Of a DNA stretch of 64,000 bases, positions 54,173-63,427 are shown piece by piece (within the stretch, counting starts at the first letter, position 1; every line of letters begins with the position of its first letter). Origin of the DNA: Saccharopolyspora phatthalungensis (lineage in GTDB: Bacteria; Actinomycetota; Actinomycetes; Mycobacteriales; Pseudonocardiaceae); assembly GCF_014203395.1 (NCBI RefSeq), contig NZ_JACHIW010000001.1, forward strand, positions 434,001 through 498,000, read 5' to 3'. The notes beneath the pieces are model-generated. The model ran no database searches and was not told the origin of the DNA. It saw only the letters and a program-made list of their open reading frames with translations. Both the position numbers and the translations under genes were made by a program.

Positions 54173-56938
54173 TTGTCCCCGCTCAACAACGACGCCGCCG
54201 CCCCCACCCCGCGGGTGCGGGTGATCCGGGACGGTCTCGCCTCCCACCTGCCGGACATCGATCCGCAGGAAACCGAGGAGTGGTTGCAGTCCTTCGACTC
54301 GGTGCTGTCGGCCAACGGGCAGCAGCGTGCCCGGTACCTGATGCTGCGGCTGCTCCAGCGCGCCCGCGAAACCGGCGTCGGTGTCCCCTCGCTGACCAGC
54401 ACGGACTACGTCAACAGCATCCCCACCGAGCAGGAGCCGTGGTTCCCCGGCGACGAGGAAACCGAGCGCCGCTACCGCGCCTGGATGCGGTGGAACGCCG
54501 CGATGATGGTGCACCGCGCGCAGCGGCCCGGCATCGGCGTGGGCGGCCACATCTCGTCCTTCGCATCCTCCGCCAGCCTCTACGAGGTCGGCTTCAACTG
54601 GTTCTTCCGCGGCAAGGACCACCCGGGCGGTGGCGACCACCTCTACATTCAGGGCCACGCCTCCCCCGGTATCTACGCCCGCGCGTTCCTGGAGGGCCGG
54701 CTGTCGGCCGACCAGCTCGACGGGTTCCGCCAGGAGTACTCGCACGCCGGGCCGGGCGGCGGCCTGCCGTCGTACCCGCACCCGCGGCTGATGCCGGACT
54801 TCTGGGAATTCCCCACCGTGTCCATGGGCTTGGGCCCGATGAACGCGATCTTCCAGGCGCGGTTCGACCGCTACCTGCACGATCGGGGCATCAAGGACAC
54901 CAGCCAGCAGCGCGTGTGGGCGTTCCTGGGCGACGGCGAGATGAACGAGCCGGAGTCGCGCGGGCTGCTGCACGTCGCGGCCAACGAAGGCCTGGACAAC
55001 CTCACCTTCGTGATCAACTGCAACCTGCAGCAGCTGGACGGCCCGGTCCGCGGCAACGGCAAGATCATCCAGGAGCTGGAGGCGTTCTTCCGCGGCGCGG
55101 GCTGGAACGTGATCAAGGTGATCTGGGGCCGCGAGTGGGACGCGTTGCTGCACGCGGACCGCGACGGGGCGCTGGTGAACCTGATGAACACCACCCCGGA
55201 CGGCGACTACCAGACCTACAAGGCCAACGACGGGGCCTTCGTCCGGGAGCACTTCTTCGGGCGCGACCCGCGCACCAAGGAGATGGTCAGGCACCTCACC
55301 GATGACCAGATCTGGGGCCTGCGCCGTGGCGGCCACGACTTCCGCAAGGTTTACGCGGCATACAAGGCCGCCACCGAGCACTACGGCCAGCCGACCGTCA
55401 TCCTGGCCAAGACGATCAAGGGCTACGGGCTCGGGCCGCACTTCGAGGGCCGCAATGCCACCCACCAGATGAAGAAGCTGACGGTGGACGACCTGAAGCT
55501 GTTCCGGGACAGCCTGCGGATCCCGATCAGCGATCAGGAGCTCGACCCCTACCTGCCGCCGTACTACCACCCGGGCCAGGCGGCTCCGGAGATCGAGTAC
55601 CTGCAGGAACGGCGCCGGCAGCTGGGCGGCTACCTGCCGGAGCGGCGGGTGCGGGCCAAGCCGCTGGTGCTGCCCGGCGACAAGGTCTACGAGGTGGTCC
55701 GGCGAGGCTCCGGAAAGCAGGAGGTCGCCACCACGATGGCGTTCGTCCGGTTGCTCAAGGATCTCGCGAAGGACCGCGAGATCGGGCCGCGGATCGTGCC
55801 GATCATCCCGGACGAGGCCCGCACCTTCGGGATGGACTCGATGTTCCCGTCGCAGAAGATCTACAACCCGCTCGGCCAGCTCTACACGCCGGTGGACTAC
55901 CAGTTGATGCTGGCCTACCGGGAGAGCGAGCAGGGCCAGATCCTGCACGAAGGCATCAACGAGGCCGGGTCGACCGCGTCGTTCACCGCGGCGGGCACCA
56001 GCTATGCCACGCACGGCGAGCCGATGATCCCGGTCTACATCTTCTATTCGATGTTCGGTTTCCAGCGCACCGGCGACAGTTTCTGGGCCGCCGCGGACCA
56101 GATGGCCCGTGGGTTCGTGCTGGGTGCGACGGCCGGGCGGACCACACTGACCGGTGAGGGCCTGCAGCACGCCGACGGCCACTCGCAGTTGCTCGCCGCG
56201 ACGAACCCGGCGGTGGTGGCCTACGACCCGGCGTGGGCGTTCGAGGTGGCGCACATCGCCAAGGACGGTTTGCGGCGGATGTTCGGCGAGGACGCCGAGA
56301 ACGTCTTCTTCTACCTGACGGTCTACAACGAGCCGTACCAGCAGCCGGCCGAGCCCGCGGACCTTGACGTCGACGGATTGCTGCGCGGCCTGTACCGGTA
56401 CCAGACCGCGCCGGGCGGTTCGGGGCCGCGGGCGCAGATCCTCTCCTCGGGTGTGATCATGCCGCTGGCCCTGAAGGCGCAGCGGATGCTCGCCGAGGAG
56501 TGGGGCGTGCAGGCCGACGTGTGGTCGGCGACGTCCTGGTCGCAGCTGCGGCGCGAGGCCGAAGCCGCCGACCGGCACAACCTGCTGCACCCGGAGGCCG
56601 AGCCGCAGGTGCCGCATGTGACTCGGGTGCTGTCGCAGGCCGACGGGCCGGTGGTCGCGGTCAGCGACTGGATGCGCGCGGTGCCGGACCTGATCCGGCC
56701 GTGGGTGCCCGGCGACATGGTCAGCCTCGGTGCGGACGGGTTCGGGTTCTCCGACACCCGGCCGGCCGCGCGCCGGGTGTTTCTGGTGGATGCGGAGTCC
56801 ACAGTGGTCGCGACCCTGGCCGCGCTGGCCCGCGCCGGTCAGGTGGACAAGTCCACGGTGGTCGAGGCGACCCGCCGGTACCGGCTCGACGATGTTCAGG
56901 CCGCCGGGCCGCAGACGTCGGACCCCGGTGTGGCGTGA
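54173..56938 (+). CDS. aceE: pyruvate dehydrogenase E1 component (homodimeric type)
   Basis: 921 residues from a TTG with GAGGAG five bases before. The thiamine-diphosphate motif runs from [14 protein letters not shown] (GDG) to [34 protein letters not shown], the transketolase-like central pyrimidine domain ([40 protein letters not shown]) and the C-terminal transketolase domain are all present and of normal length. It decarboxylates pyruvate and acetylates the lipoyl E2, feeding acetyl-CoA to the citric acid cycle. Followed by a hairpin terminator, so monocistronic. Confidence 0.95.
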   Translation: MSPLNNDAAAPTPRVRVIRDGLASHLPDIDPQETEEWLQSFDSVLSANGQQRARYLMLRLLQRARETGVGVPSLTSTDYVNSIPTEQEPWFPGDEETERRYRAWMRWNAAMMVHRAQRPGIGVGGHISSFASSASLYEVGFNWFFRGKDHPGGGDHLYIQGHASPGIYARAFLEGRLSADQLDGFRQEYSHAGPGGGLPSYPHPRLMPDFWEFPTVSMGLGPMNAIFQARFDRYLHDRGIKDTSQQRVWAFLGDGEMNEPESRGLLHVAANEGLDNLTFVINCNLQQLDGPVRGNGKIIQELEAFFRGAGWNVIKVIWGREWDALLHADRDGALVNLMNTTPDGDYQTYKANDGAFVREHFFGRDPRTKEMVRHLTDDQIWGLRRGGHDFRKVYAAYKAATEHYGQPTVILAKTIKGYGLGPHFEGRNATHQMKKLTVDDLKLFRDSLRIPISDQELDPYLPPYYHPGQAAPEIEYLQERRRQLGGYLPERRVRAKPLVLPGDKVYEVVRRGSGKQEVATTMAFVRLLKDLAKDREIGPRIVPIIPDEARTFGMDSMFPSQKIYNPLGQLYTPVDYQLMLAYRESEQGQILHEGINEAGSTASFTAAGTSYATHGEPMIPVYIFYSMFGFQRTGDSFWAAADQMARGFVLGATAGRTTLTGEGLQHADGHSQLLAATNPAVVAYDPAWAFEVAHIAKDGLRRMFGEDAENVFFYLTVYNEPYQQPAEPADLDVDGLLRGLYRYQTAPGGSGPRAQILSSGVIMPLALKAQRMLAEEWGVQADVWSATSWSQLRREAEAADRHNLLHPEAEPQVPHVTRVLSQADGPVVAVSDWMRAVPDLIRPWVPGDMVSLGADGFGFSDTRPAARRVFLVDAESTVVATLAALARAGQVDKSTVVEATRRYRLDDVQAAGPQTSDPGVA

Positions 56939-56971
56939 TCGCACCGGGCCGCCTCGCGGCCGAGGCCCGCA

Positions 56972-57001
56972 GGTGCCGTCCGGTTGAAGCCGGACGGCAC
57001 C
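56972..57001 (+). terminator. hairpin terminator after aceE
   Basis: Perfect 12-bp stem GGTGCCGTCCGG (56972-56983) with 56990-57001, loop ttgaag, 33 bases behind the stop. Confidence 0.8.
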
Positions 57002-57069
57002 CCGGGAGATCGCGATGTGCGCGGCGACGGGCAGGCGGTGTTGCCCAAGGCAAATTGGGCATTAGATGA

Positions 57070-57735
57070 TCAACGAGAGAGGCCGGAGTCTGCTGGCGAC
57101 GGGGGCACCTCACGCGCACGCTGCACCTTCGCCGTGCGGTTCCAGCTCCACCAGCCGTGGATGACCAGGACCGCGAAGATCACGTAGATCGCCGCGCTGA
57201 AATACAGCCCGGAGGCGATCTGAAGTGGCACGCCGACCGCGTCGACTGCCAGCCAGACCAGCCAGAACTCGACCAGACCGCGCCCCTGCGCCCAGAACGC
57301 GACCAGGGTTCCGATGAAGATCCAGGCGTCCGGCCACGGTGCCCACGAGGCATCCAGCGCGGACAGCAGCAGCGCGAAGGCGGCGGTGCCCAGCGCCAGC
57401 GCGGCGATCAGCACGAGCCTCTCCGCGCCGCCGGCCTTGCGCACCGCGACGCCGTAAACCGGGTCGCTGCGGCGGTTCCAGGCCCACCAGCCGTAGCCGG
57501 AGATCAGCAGGATCATCACCTGCCGGACGGCCAGTCCGCCCAAATGCGCGGATGCGTAGACGGCGAAGAGCAGGACCGTCGCGGATATCTGCACCGGCCA
57601 GGTCGCGAGGGTTCTGCGTTGCGCGAGGAAGACCACGGCCAGCGCGCACAGCTGCCCGACCAGTTCCGCCCAGGAAATCTTCTGGCCCAGCACGGTAATC
57701 CCGTTGCCGAGCACCCATTCCGCGACAGCCTGCAC
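57070..57735 (-). CDS. ribM: PnuC-family transporter, probably for riboflavin (RibM/PnuX type)
   Basis: 221 residues from a GTG at 57735 behind GGGAGGAG. Seven to eight membrane helices with the PnuC signature: ISWAELVGQLCALAVVFLAQ, VMILLISGYGWWAWNRR (W-x-W), DAWIFIGTLVAFWAQGRGLV, EFWLVWLAVDAVGVPLQIAS, FAVLVIHGWWSWNR. PnuC proteins carry nicotinamide riboside, RibM riboflavin and PnuT thiamine. The FMN riboswitch upstream points to riboflavin uptake by facilitated diffusion with later trapping as FMN. Confidence 0.8.
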   Translation of the reverse strand: MQAVAEWVLGNGITVLGQKISWAELVGQLCALAVVFLAQRRTLATWPVQISATVLLFAVYASAHLGGLAVRQVMILLISGYGWWAWNRRSDPVYGVAVRKAGGAERLVLIAALALGTAAFALLLSALDASWAPWPDAWIFIGTLVAFWAQGRGLVEFWLVWLAVDAVGVPLQIASGLYFSAAIYVIFAVLVIHGWWSWNRTAKVQRAREVPPSPADSGLSR

Positions 57736-57841
57736 GCCCGCTCCTCCCACCGGCTGTGAACGCACCGGGGTTAGGCGGGAAGCCGACACGCACGACCGTC
57801 GGCGCGGTGCGCCGACGCCCGGCTTTGGCCGCCCGTGCGCT

Positions 57842-57964
57842 GCCTCCCATCCGGACTTTCACCGTCGGTACCGGAATTCCACCGGATCGGCCGACACCTC
57901 CGCGGGGAGACGCCGGTTCGCGGACTTTCACCGCCGGTTCGGATTTTCACCGAGCCCCGGAGCG
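57842..57964 (-). promoter_or_regulatory. FMN riboswitch (RFN element)
   Basis: Read on the minus strand, it begins CTCCGGGGCTCGGTGAAAAT, followed by CCGAACCGGCGGTGAAAGTC, a variable arm, GGTGGAATTCCGGTACCGAC and GGTGAAAGTCCGGATGGGAG. These are the conserved loops and closing stem of the FMN aptamer. It lies about 105 bases before the transporter start and should turn it off when FMN is plentiful. The remainder of 57736-58188 shows no gene. Confidence 0.92.
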
Positions 57965-58188
57965 CACGACTTCGTTCGTAGTGCTCAACATCGTGCGCCC
58001 GCGGAACTGTTCCGGCATTGATACGTGCCTTGGATCACAGTCTTGATCACGGCGCACCGCCCGGGCCGCGGGAATCCACAAGTCCGGGGAAAGGGCGAGG
58101 ATTGCTGCCCGGATGGCCGATCGAACACCCGTGCCCCTGTCGGTAGACTCGGCTGGCAACTGATCGACGGCCGGAGGAGGGACGCCGG

Positions 58189-58422
58189 GTGAACGACACC
58201 GACCGCGCCATCCTCGCCTTCGAGCAGGAACACTGGCACTACCAGGGCAACAAGGAGCGGGTCATCCAGGAGCGCTTCGGCTTCTCGCCGACCCGCTACT
58301 ACCAGCGGCTGAACCGGCTGCTGGACGAGCCCGAGGCGCTCCAGCAACAGCCCGCCCTGGTCAAGCGCCTTCAACGCCGCCGCGACCAACGAGCCCAACG
58401 CCGCGCCGCCAGCGAAAGCTGA
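58189..58422 (+). CDS. DUF3263 family protein
   Basis: 77 residues from a GTG at 58189 behind GGAGGAGG. ILAFEQEHWHYQGNKERVIQ and ERFGFSPTRYYQRLNRLLDE form a helix-turn-helix-like unit and fit DUF3263, a small conserved actinobacterial protein. The tail is very basic (RLQRRRDQRAQRRAA), so nucleic-acid binding is plausible. Stands alone between the riboswitch region and a convergent amidase gene. Confidence 0.85.
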   Translation: MNDTDRAILAFEQEHWHYQGNKERVIQERFGFSPTRYYQRLNRLLDEPEALQQQPALVKRLQRRRDQRAQRRAASES

Positions 58423-58510
58423 CCTCCCCGGCATGCCAGCCGCTTTGCCTGCTCAGGTGCCACGAGCAGGTCGGGTGGCCAGAAGTGTTCAAGGGAGTTG
58501 ACCGCGGCCG

Positions 58511-59404
58511 TTACGGCTGGGAGCGCTGGGCGTACTGCTCGGGAGTGGGCTGGCGGGCCTGCTGGATGCGGACCAGTTCGGCCAGCAGCGGCGCGGCCTG
58601 ATCCGGCGGCAGGGCTTGGAAAGCCGCCTTGATCGCCTCCGCGTCGGGCGCCGGGGCCTGCGCCGCGGCTGCCGGGTTCTGCTGCTTCGCCACCACTTCG
58701 TTGACCAGGTCGACGAGCATCGCGACGATCGTGCGGGGGCCGAGGTCGGTTTGCCAGCCCTGGATCTCGCCCTTCGGCCCACGCGGGCCGAGCAGTTCGG
58801 TTTCGAGGCGTCGCAGAATCGCATCCTGCTCCGGTGTCATCACGTCCTCCTGTTTCCGGTTCCCGAGTTGCGCGCGGAACTGGTCCATGTCCACGTGACC
58901 GGGGTCGATCTTGCCAGTGACGCTGGTCTCCTTGTGGCCGCGCGCGGCGTCCATCGGACTCCCGAGGTGGTTGAGCACCGCCCGGGTCGCCTCTAGCGCC
59001 GCGTCGTACTGCTCCGGGCTCGGCCCCTGGTCCACGCCCTGGTAGTCCCACTCGAACCCGACGTAGAGGATGTTGCCGTCGCCCGCCGGGACTGGCCCGG
59101 AGGCTCTCGCCCTCCCGGCGTGGTTGGCGCGTCCGGCGGCGATCATGTGCACGACGCCGTCGAAGCCGATCATCGCGTGGCACAGCGGACCGGCCAGGTC
59201 GGGTCGGCCATCGATGCACAACTGCACGCTCGGCGCCGGGTTTTCGTAGGACGCGGGGGTCGCGGTGTGGTGTTCCAGCACGCCGACCGGGTCCGGCAGC
59301 GGTCCCGACGTCGCGGTTCGGTTCCGCCAGCCGTCGGTCTCGACCACCGTTAATCCGGTTGCGCGCAACACGTCCGCGAGCCAGACGAGAGGCAAAGCCA
59401 CCAC
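58511..59404 (-). CDS. N-acetylmuramoyl-L-alanine amidase-like (amidase_2/PGRP fold)
   Basis: 297 residues from a GTG at 59404. Zinc ligands are His45/His46 in VLEHHTATPAS and His in DPGHVDMDQF; CHAMIGFDGVVHMIAAGRAN and NILYVGFEWDYQ are the amidase_2 core. The last 110 residues (ELLGPRGPKGEIQGWQTD and a Gln/Ala/Pro-rich helix) look like an appended domain. No signal peptide is obvious, which is like amidases of phage or their relatives, so it may be a domesticated endolysin or act in the cytosol on recycled wall fragments. Confidence 0.75.
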   Translation of the reverse strand: MVALPLVWLADVLRATGLTVVETDGWRNRTATSGPLPDPVGVLEHHTATPASYENPAPSVQLCIDGRPDLAGPLCHAMIGFDGVVHMIAAGRANHAGRARASGPVPAGDGNILYVGFEWDYQGVDQGPSPEQYDAALEATRAVLNHLGSPMDAARGHKETSVTGKIDPGHVDMDQFRAQLGNRKQEDVMTPEQDAILRRLETELLGPRGPKGEIQGWQTDLGPRTIVAMLVDLVNEVVAKQQNPAAAAQAPAPDAEAIKAAFQALPPDQAAPLLAELVRIQQARQPTPEQYAQRSQP

Positions 59405-59820
59405 TGATCACTCTCCCGGCTTGATCCGATGCTTCATGGTGTCCTGATCGCGCGCGAGCGACCACGGCCAAGCGCGTGAAAAGGTCGGGACCCACCGGGA
59501 GCGAGTCCCGACGATCGGGTCGCGCCACAGGCGATCACGCGTGACCCTTCCTCACCACAAGATCGTTTCCTGCCGACACAGCGGGCAGCAACCGCGACAG
59601 GCCCCTCAAAAGGGTTCAATTCCCTCAATCGGGTTTGCGGTGGTGCGTTTTGCGGAGCCTCGACCGGGTGTGATTCGGCGCAGGCCCGTGTCGCACTCGT
59701 CGAATTCCTGATCCGCGAGAGCCCCGGATCGGCGGTTCCCACCCGAACGCCCCCGGGCGCCGGACCGCGGGGACGGCCGCTGCCCGACGACGCTGATCAG
59801 CGGCGTGCGATTCTGGAGGC
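59405..59820. other. intergenic region between amidase and fasR
   Basis: About 415 bases. One minus frame (59434-59742) is open but lacks protein-like composition. It should contain divergent promoters of the amidase gene and fasR. Confidence 0.3.
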
Positions 59821-61035
59821 ATGAGTACCGAACGCGCAGGTGAGCGGGATATCGGCACGCCGCAGCAGGTCTCCGCCGGCACGCTACGCCGCCTCGAACG
59901 CGGCTCGGGTGGGCTGGCCGGCGCCAGCGTCAGCGCGATGGAGCAACGGCTGCCGTGGTTCCGGCGATTGCCCGCCGACCAGCGGGCGAGCGTGCTGCTG
60001 GTGACCCAGACCGGGGCCACCAACTTCGTGGCGTGGCTGCAGGACCCCACCGAGGCGATCCGGTTGACCGCCGAGGCGTTCCGCACCGCCCCCCGGGACC
60101 TGTCCCGCTGGATCAGCCTGCGGCAAACCCTGGAACTAGTGCGGGTGGCCATCGATGTATTCGAGCAGCAGCTGCCCGAACTCGCCGACAAGGACTACGA
60201 ACGCACGCTGCTGACCGAGTCGATCCTGCGCTACACCCGGGAGATCGCCTTCGCCGCGGCCACCTCCTATGCCGCCGCAGCCGAAGCCCGCGGCGCATGG
60301 GATGCGCGGCTGGAAGCGCTCGTGGTCGACGGCATCGTGCGTGGCGACGCCGAGGAGTCGCTGCTGTCCCGGGCCGCCGCGCTCGGCTGGGAGCCGTCAT
60401 CGGAGGCGACGGTGCTGGTCGGCAACGCCCCGTCGGACGACCCCCCGACCATCGTCTACCAGGTGCGCAGCCGCGCGGCGCGGGTCGGTTGCCCGGTGCT
60501 GCTCGGCGTGCAGGGCTCCCGGCTAGTGGTGGTCTTCGGCGGGCTGGGCGACGACCGCGCCAACGATGAGGCGGCGCGGCGGCTGTCCGAAGCGTTCGAC
60601 GACGGGCCCGTCGTGGCCGGGCCGACCGTGCCGAGCCTGGCCGAGGCGCACCGCTCGGCCGGTGATGCGATGTCCGCGCTGCGGGCCGTGGTGGCGTGGC
60701 CGTCCGCGCCGCGCCCGGTGCCCTCCGGCGACGTGTTGCCGGAGCGGGCGTTGGCCGGCGACCCGGAGGCCGAACGGCAGCTGGTCGAGCGGATCGTGCT
60801 GCCGCTGGTGGACGCGGGCGGGGCGTTGATGGAGACCGTCGACACCTACCTGGAGGTCGGCGGTGTGCTGGAGAACTGCGCGCGGCAGCTGTACGTGCAC
60901 CCGAACACCGTCCGCTATCGGCTGCGCCGGGTGGCGGAGCTGACCGGCCGCACCCCGTCCAACGCCCGCGATGCGCACGTCCTGCGGGTCGGCTTGGCGG
61001 TGGGGCGGCTCGCCAAGGCCCGTGGCCTCTGGTGA
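59821..61035 (+). CDS. fasR: PucR/CdaR-type activator of fatty acid synthesis (FasR)
   Basis: 404 residues. The N-terminal sensor half (MEQRLPWFRRLPADQRASVL, FVAWLQDPTEAIRLTAEAF) and a GGDEF-like degenerate middle lead to a C-terminal PucR helix-turn-helix (VLENCARQLYVHPNTVRYRL, RRVAELTG). In Streptomyces FasR activates the fabD-fabH-acpP-fabF operon, which begins here 190 bases downstream on the same strand. The position and the whole-length match make the assignment firm. Confidence 0.9.
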   Translation: MSTERAGERDIGTPQQVSAGTLRRLERGSGGLAGASVSAMEQRLPWFRRLPADQRASVLLVTQTGATNFVAWLQDPTEAIRLTAEAFRTAPRDLSRWISLRQTLELVRVAIDVFEQQLPELADKDYERTLLTESILRYTREIAFAAATSYAAAAEARGAWDARLEALVVDGIVRGDAEESLLSRAAALGWEPSSEATVLVGNAPSDDPPTIVYQVRSRAARVGCPVLLGVQGSRLVVVFGGLGDDRANDEAARRLSEAFDDGPVVAGPTVPSLAEAHRSAGDAMSALRAVVAWPSAPRPVPSGDVLPERALAGDPEAERQLVERIVLPLVDAGGALMETVDTYLEVGGVLENCARQLYVHPNTVRYRLRRVAELTGRTPSNARDAHVLRVGLAVGRLAKARGLW

Positions 61036-61225
61036 CGACGGGTTCCCCGTAACGGGCTTCGCCGGCGTTCACTCGCCGGGTGACCAACCGAACACAGGCG
61101 ACAACGATTTCGCCGCTCGTCGGGCCTGGCCACCGGCTGGCTTGTAGACACTCCACAACATTGAAGTCAGGACTTCGTCTCTATCGACATCACGTGGATC
61201 GCCGTGGGCGTGTTCAGTAGCAAGA

Positions 61226-62146
61226 GTGATCGCGCTTCTAGCCCCCGGACAGGGGTCGCAGACCCCAGGGATGCTTAATCCGTGGCTCGAACTGGACGGC
61301 GTCGCCGAACGCGTCGTCGCCTGGTCCGAGCTGACCGGCCTGGACCTGCTCCGCCTCGGCACCACCGCCGAGGCGGATGAGATCAAGGACACCGCGGTGA
61401 CCCAGCCGCTGGTGGTGGCGCTGTCGCTGATCGCCGCCGACGAACTGCGCAGCCGGGTGACGATCCCGGCGGACACTCCGGTCGCCGGGCACTCCGTCGG
61501 CGAGCTGGCCGCCGCCGCCGTGGCCGGCGCCCTGACCTTCGATGACGCGGTCGCATTGGCCGCCGTGCGCGGCCGGGAGATGTCCGCCGCGTGCGCGCTG
61601 GAACCGACCGGCATGTCCGCCGTGCTCGGCGGCGACGAGGAAGCCGTGCTCAACTACCTCGATCTGCTCGGCCTGGACCCGGCCAATCGCAACGCCGCCG
61701 GCCAGATCGTGGCCGCCGGTCGGCTGCCCGCGCTGGCGCAGCTCGCCGAGGAACCACCGCCCGCGGCGCGGGTCCGCCCGCTGTCGGTGGCCGGCGCCTT
61801 CCACACCCGCTTCATGGCGCCCGCCCAGGATGCCCTGGGCAAGCACGCGGAGAAGGTGACCGCCGCCGACGCCGCCCAGCCGCTGCTTTCCAACGCCGAC
61901 GGTGCGGTCGTCAGCGACTCCGCCGAGATCCTCCGCCGCCTGGTCGCCCAGGTGACCAGCCCGGTGCGCTGGGACAGCTGCCTGGCCGCGCTGGCCGACC
62001 GCGGCGTGACCGCTACGGTGGAGTTTCCGCCCGCAGGCACCCTCAGCGGCCTGGTGCGACGTGAGCTCAAGGGCGTCAAGACCGTGGCCCTGAAGACCCC
62101 TGCCGACCTGGACAAGGTCGCCGACCTGCTTGGGAGCGACGCGTGA
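61226..62146 (+). CDS. fabD: malonyl-CoA:ACP transacylase
   Basis: 306 residues from a GTG at 61226. The nucleophile Ser90 is in GHSVGE and His193 in AFHTRFM; LLAPGQGSQTPGM is the N-terminal signature, with Gln for the oxyanion hole. It loads malonate on the acyl carrier protein for type II fatty acid synthesis. It is the first gene of the fab operon; its stop overlaps the fabH start (GTGA). Confidence 0.95.
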   Translation: MIALLAPGQGSQTPGMLNPWLELDGVAERVVAWSELTGLDLLRLGTTAEADEIKDTAVTQPLVVALSLIAADELRSRVTIPADTPVAGHSVGELAAAAVAGALTFDDAVALAAVRGREMSAACALEPTGMSAVLGGDEEAVLNYLDLLGLDPANRNAAGQIVAAGRLPALAQLAEEPPPAARVRPLSVAGAFHTRFMAPAQDALGKHAEKVTAADAAQPLLSNADGAVVSDSAEILRRLVAQVTSPVRWDSCLAALADRGVTATVEFPPAGTLSGLVRRELKGVKTVALKTPADLDKVADLLGSDA

Positions 62147-63123
62147 CCCGACCCCGCATTGCGCAGGTAGCCGCACCGGTCGGCACCAGGCTGCTGGGCT
62201 TCGGCAGCACGCAGGGCAACCGAATCGTCACCAACGACGATCTCGCCAAGATCGTCGATACCAACGACGAGTGGATCCGGCAGCGCGTGGGCATCGTGCA
62301 CCGCCGGCTCGGCGACGCCGAGCAGACCGTGGTCAGCATGGCCATCGAATCCGGTGCGAAGGCGATCGCCGACGCGGGCCTGGCACCGTCCGATGTGGAC
62401 CAGGTGATCGTCGCCACCTGCACCATGCCGGGCAACATCCCGAACGCGGCGGCCCAGGTCGCCCACCAGATCGGCATCGAGGCCAAGAGCGCCTACGACC
62501 TCAACGCCGCGTGCGCCGGGTTCGTCTACGCGCTGGCCGCGGCCTCCGATGCGGTGCGCGCCGGTTCGGCCCGGAACGTGCTGGTGATCGGCTCCGAGCG
62601 GTTCCAGGAGTGGCTGGACTGGGAGGACCGCGCGAACTGCATCATCTTCGCCGACGGCGCCGGTGCCGCCGTGGTCGGTCCGGCCGACGAGCCGGAACTC
62701 GGTCCCGGCGTGCTGGGCAGCGCCGGCGACCTGGCCGACGCGATCTGCCTGCGCGACAACAAATACATCCACCAGGAGGGCAAGTCGGTCTTCCGGTGGG
62801 CGACCACCCAGATCTCCCCGGTGGCGGTCCGCGCGGTCGAGGCGGCCGGCCTCCAGCTGTCCGATGTGGACGTTCTGGTGCCGCACCAGGCGAATCTGCG
62901 GATCGTCGACGCCATCGCCAAGAAGCTGCAGTCGCAGGGTGCCCGCGACGACCTCGTGGTCGCGCGTGACATCGTCTTCTCCGGCAACACGTCGTCGGCG
63001 TCCATCCCGCTGGCCATCGACCACATGCGGGCGGCGGGAGAGATCCCGAGCGGCGCCGTGATGCTGCTAGTGGGCTTCGGAGCCGGGCTGTCCTACGGGG
63101 CCCAGGTCGCCATCTGTCCCTGA
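62143..63123 (+). CDS. fabH: beta-ketoacyl-ACP synthase III
   Basis: 326 residues from a GTG overlapping the fabD stop. Active-site Cys124 is in DLNAACAGFVYAL, His in VLVPHQANLRI and Asn in FSGNTSSAS. It condenses an acyl-CoA primer, in this group mostly branched, with malonyl-ACP to start each chain. TNDEWIRQRVGIVHRRL is the usual N-terminal pattern. Confidence 0.95.
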   Translation: MTRPRIAQVAAPVGTRLLGFGSTQGNRIVTNDDLAKIVDTNDEWIRQRVGIVHRRLGDAEQTVVSMAIESGAKAIADAGLAPSDVDQVIVATCTMPGNIPNAAAQVAHQIGIEAKSAYDLNAACAGFVYALAAASDAVRAGSARNVLVIGSERFQEWLDWEDRANCIIFADGAGAAVVGPADEPELGPGVLGSAGDLADAICLRDNKYIHQEGKSVFRWATTQISPVAVRAVEAAGLQLSDVDVLVPHQANLRIVDAIAKKLQSQGARDDLVVARDIVFSGNTSSASIPLAIDHMRAAGEIPSGAVMLLVGFGAGLSYGAQVAICP

Positions 63124-63187
63124 ACCACCCAGCTGCCGCGGGCCATCGGCCCGCGGTGAGAACGCAAGAACGAGGAAGGAACTACCC

Positions 63188-63427
63188 GTGTCGAACGAGG
63201 AAATCACCACTGGTCTGGCCGCCATCGTCGAGGAGGTCGCCGGTGTCGACGCCGCCGACGTGACCATCGACAAGTCCTTCGTCGACGACCTGGACATCGA
63301 CTCGCTGTCCATGGTGGAGATCGCGGTGCAGGCGGAGGACAAGTTCGGGGTCAAGATCCCGGACGACGAGCTGGCCAACCTCAAGACCGTCGGTGACGCG
63401 GTGGACTACATCACCAAGAGCGCATGA
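63188..63427 (+). CDS. acpP: acyl carrier protein
   Basis: 79 residues, GTG start behind GAGGAAGGA. The phosphopantetheine site is Ser39 in LDIDSLSMVEI. Acidic four-helix protein of standard size that carries the growing acyl chain. Its stop overlaps the next start (ATGA). Confidence 0.95.
   Translation: MSNEEITTGLAAIVEEVAGVDAADVTIDKSFVDDLDIDSLSMVEIAVQAEDKFGVKIPDDELANLKTVGDAVDYITKSA

Noticed and set aside
54125..56944. 939-codon minus-strand frame opposite aceE
   Set aside because: It mirrors the third-position GC bias of aceE, which has full thiamine-diphosphate motifs; the antisense product is His/Arg-rich without domains.
59434..59742. 102-codon minus frame before fasR
   Set aside because: No ribosome-binding site, Arg/Ser/Pro-rich without motif; more likely non-coding upstream DNA.
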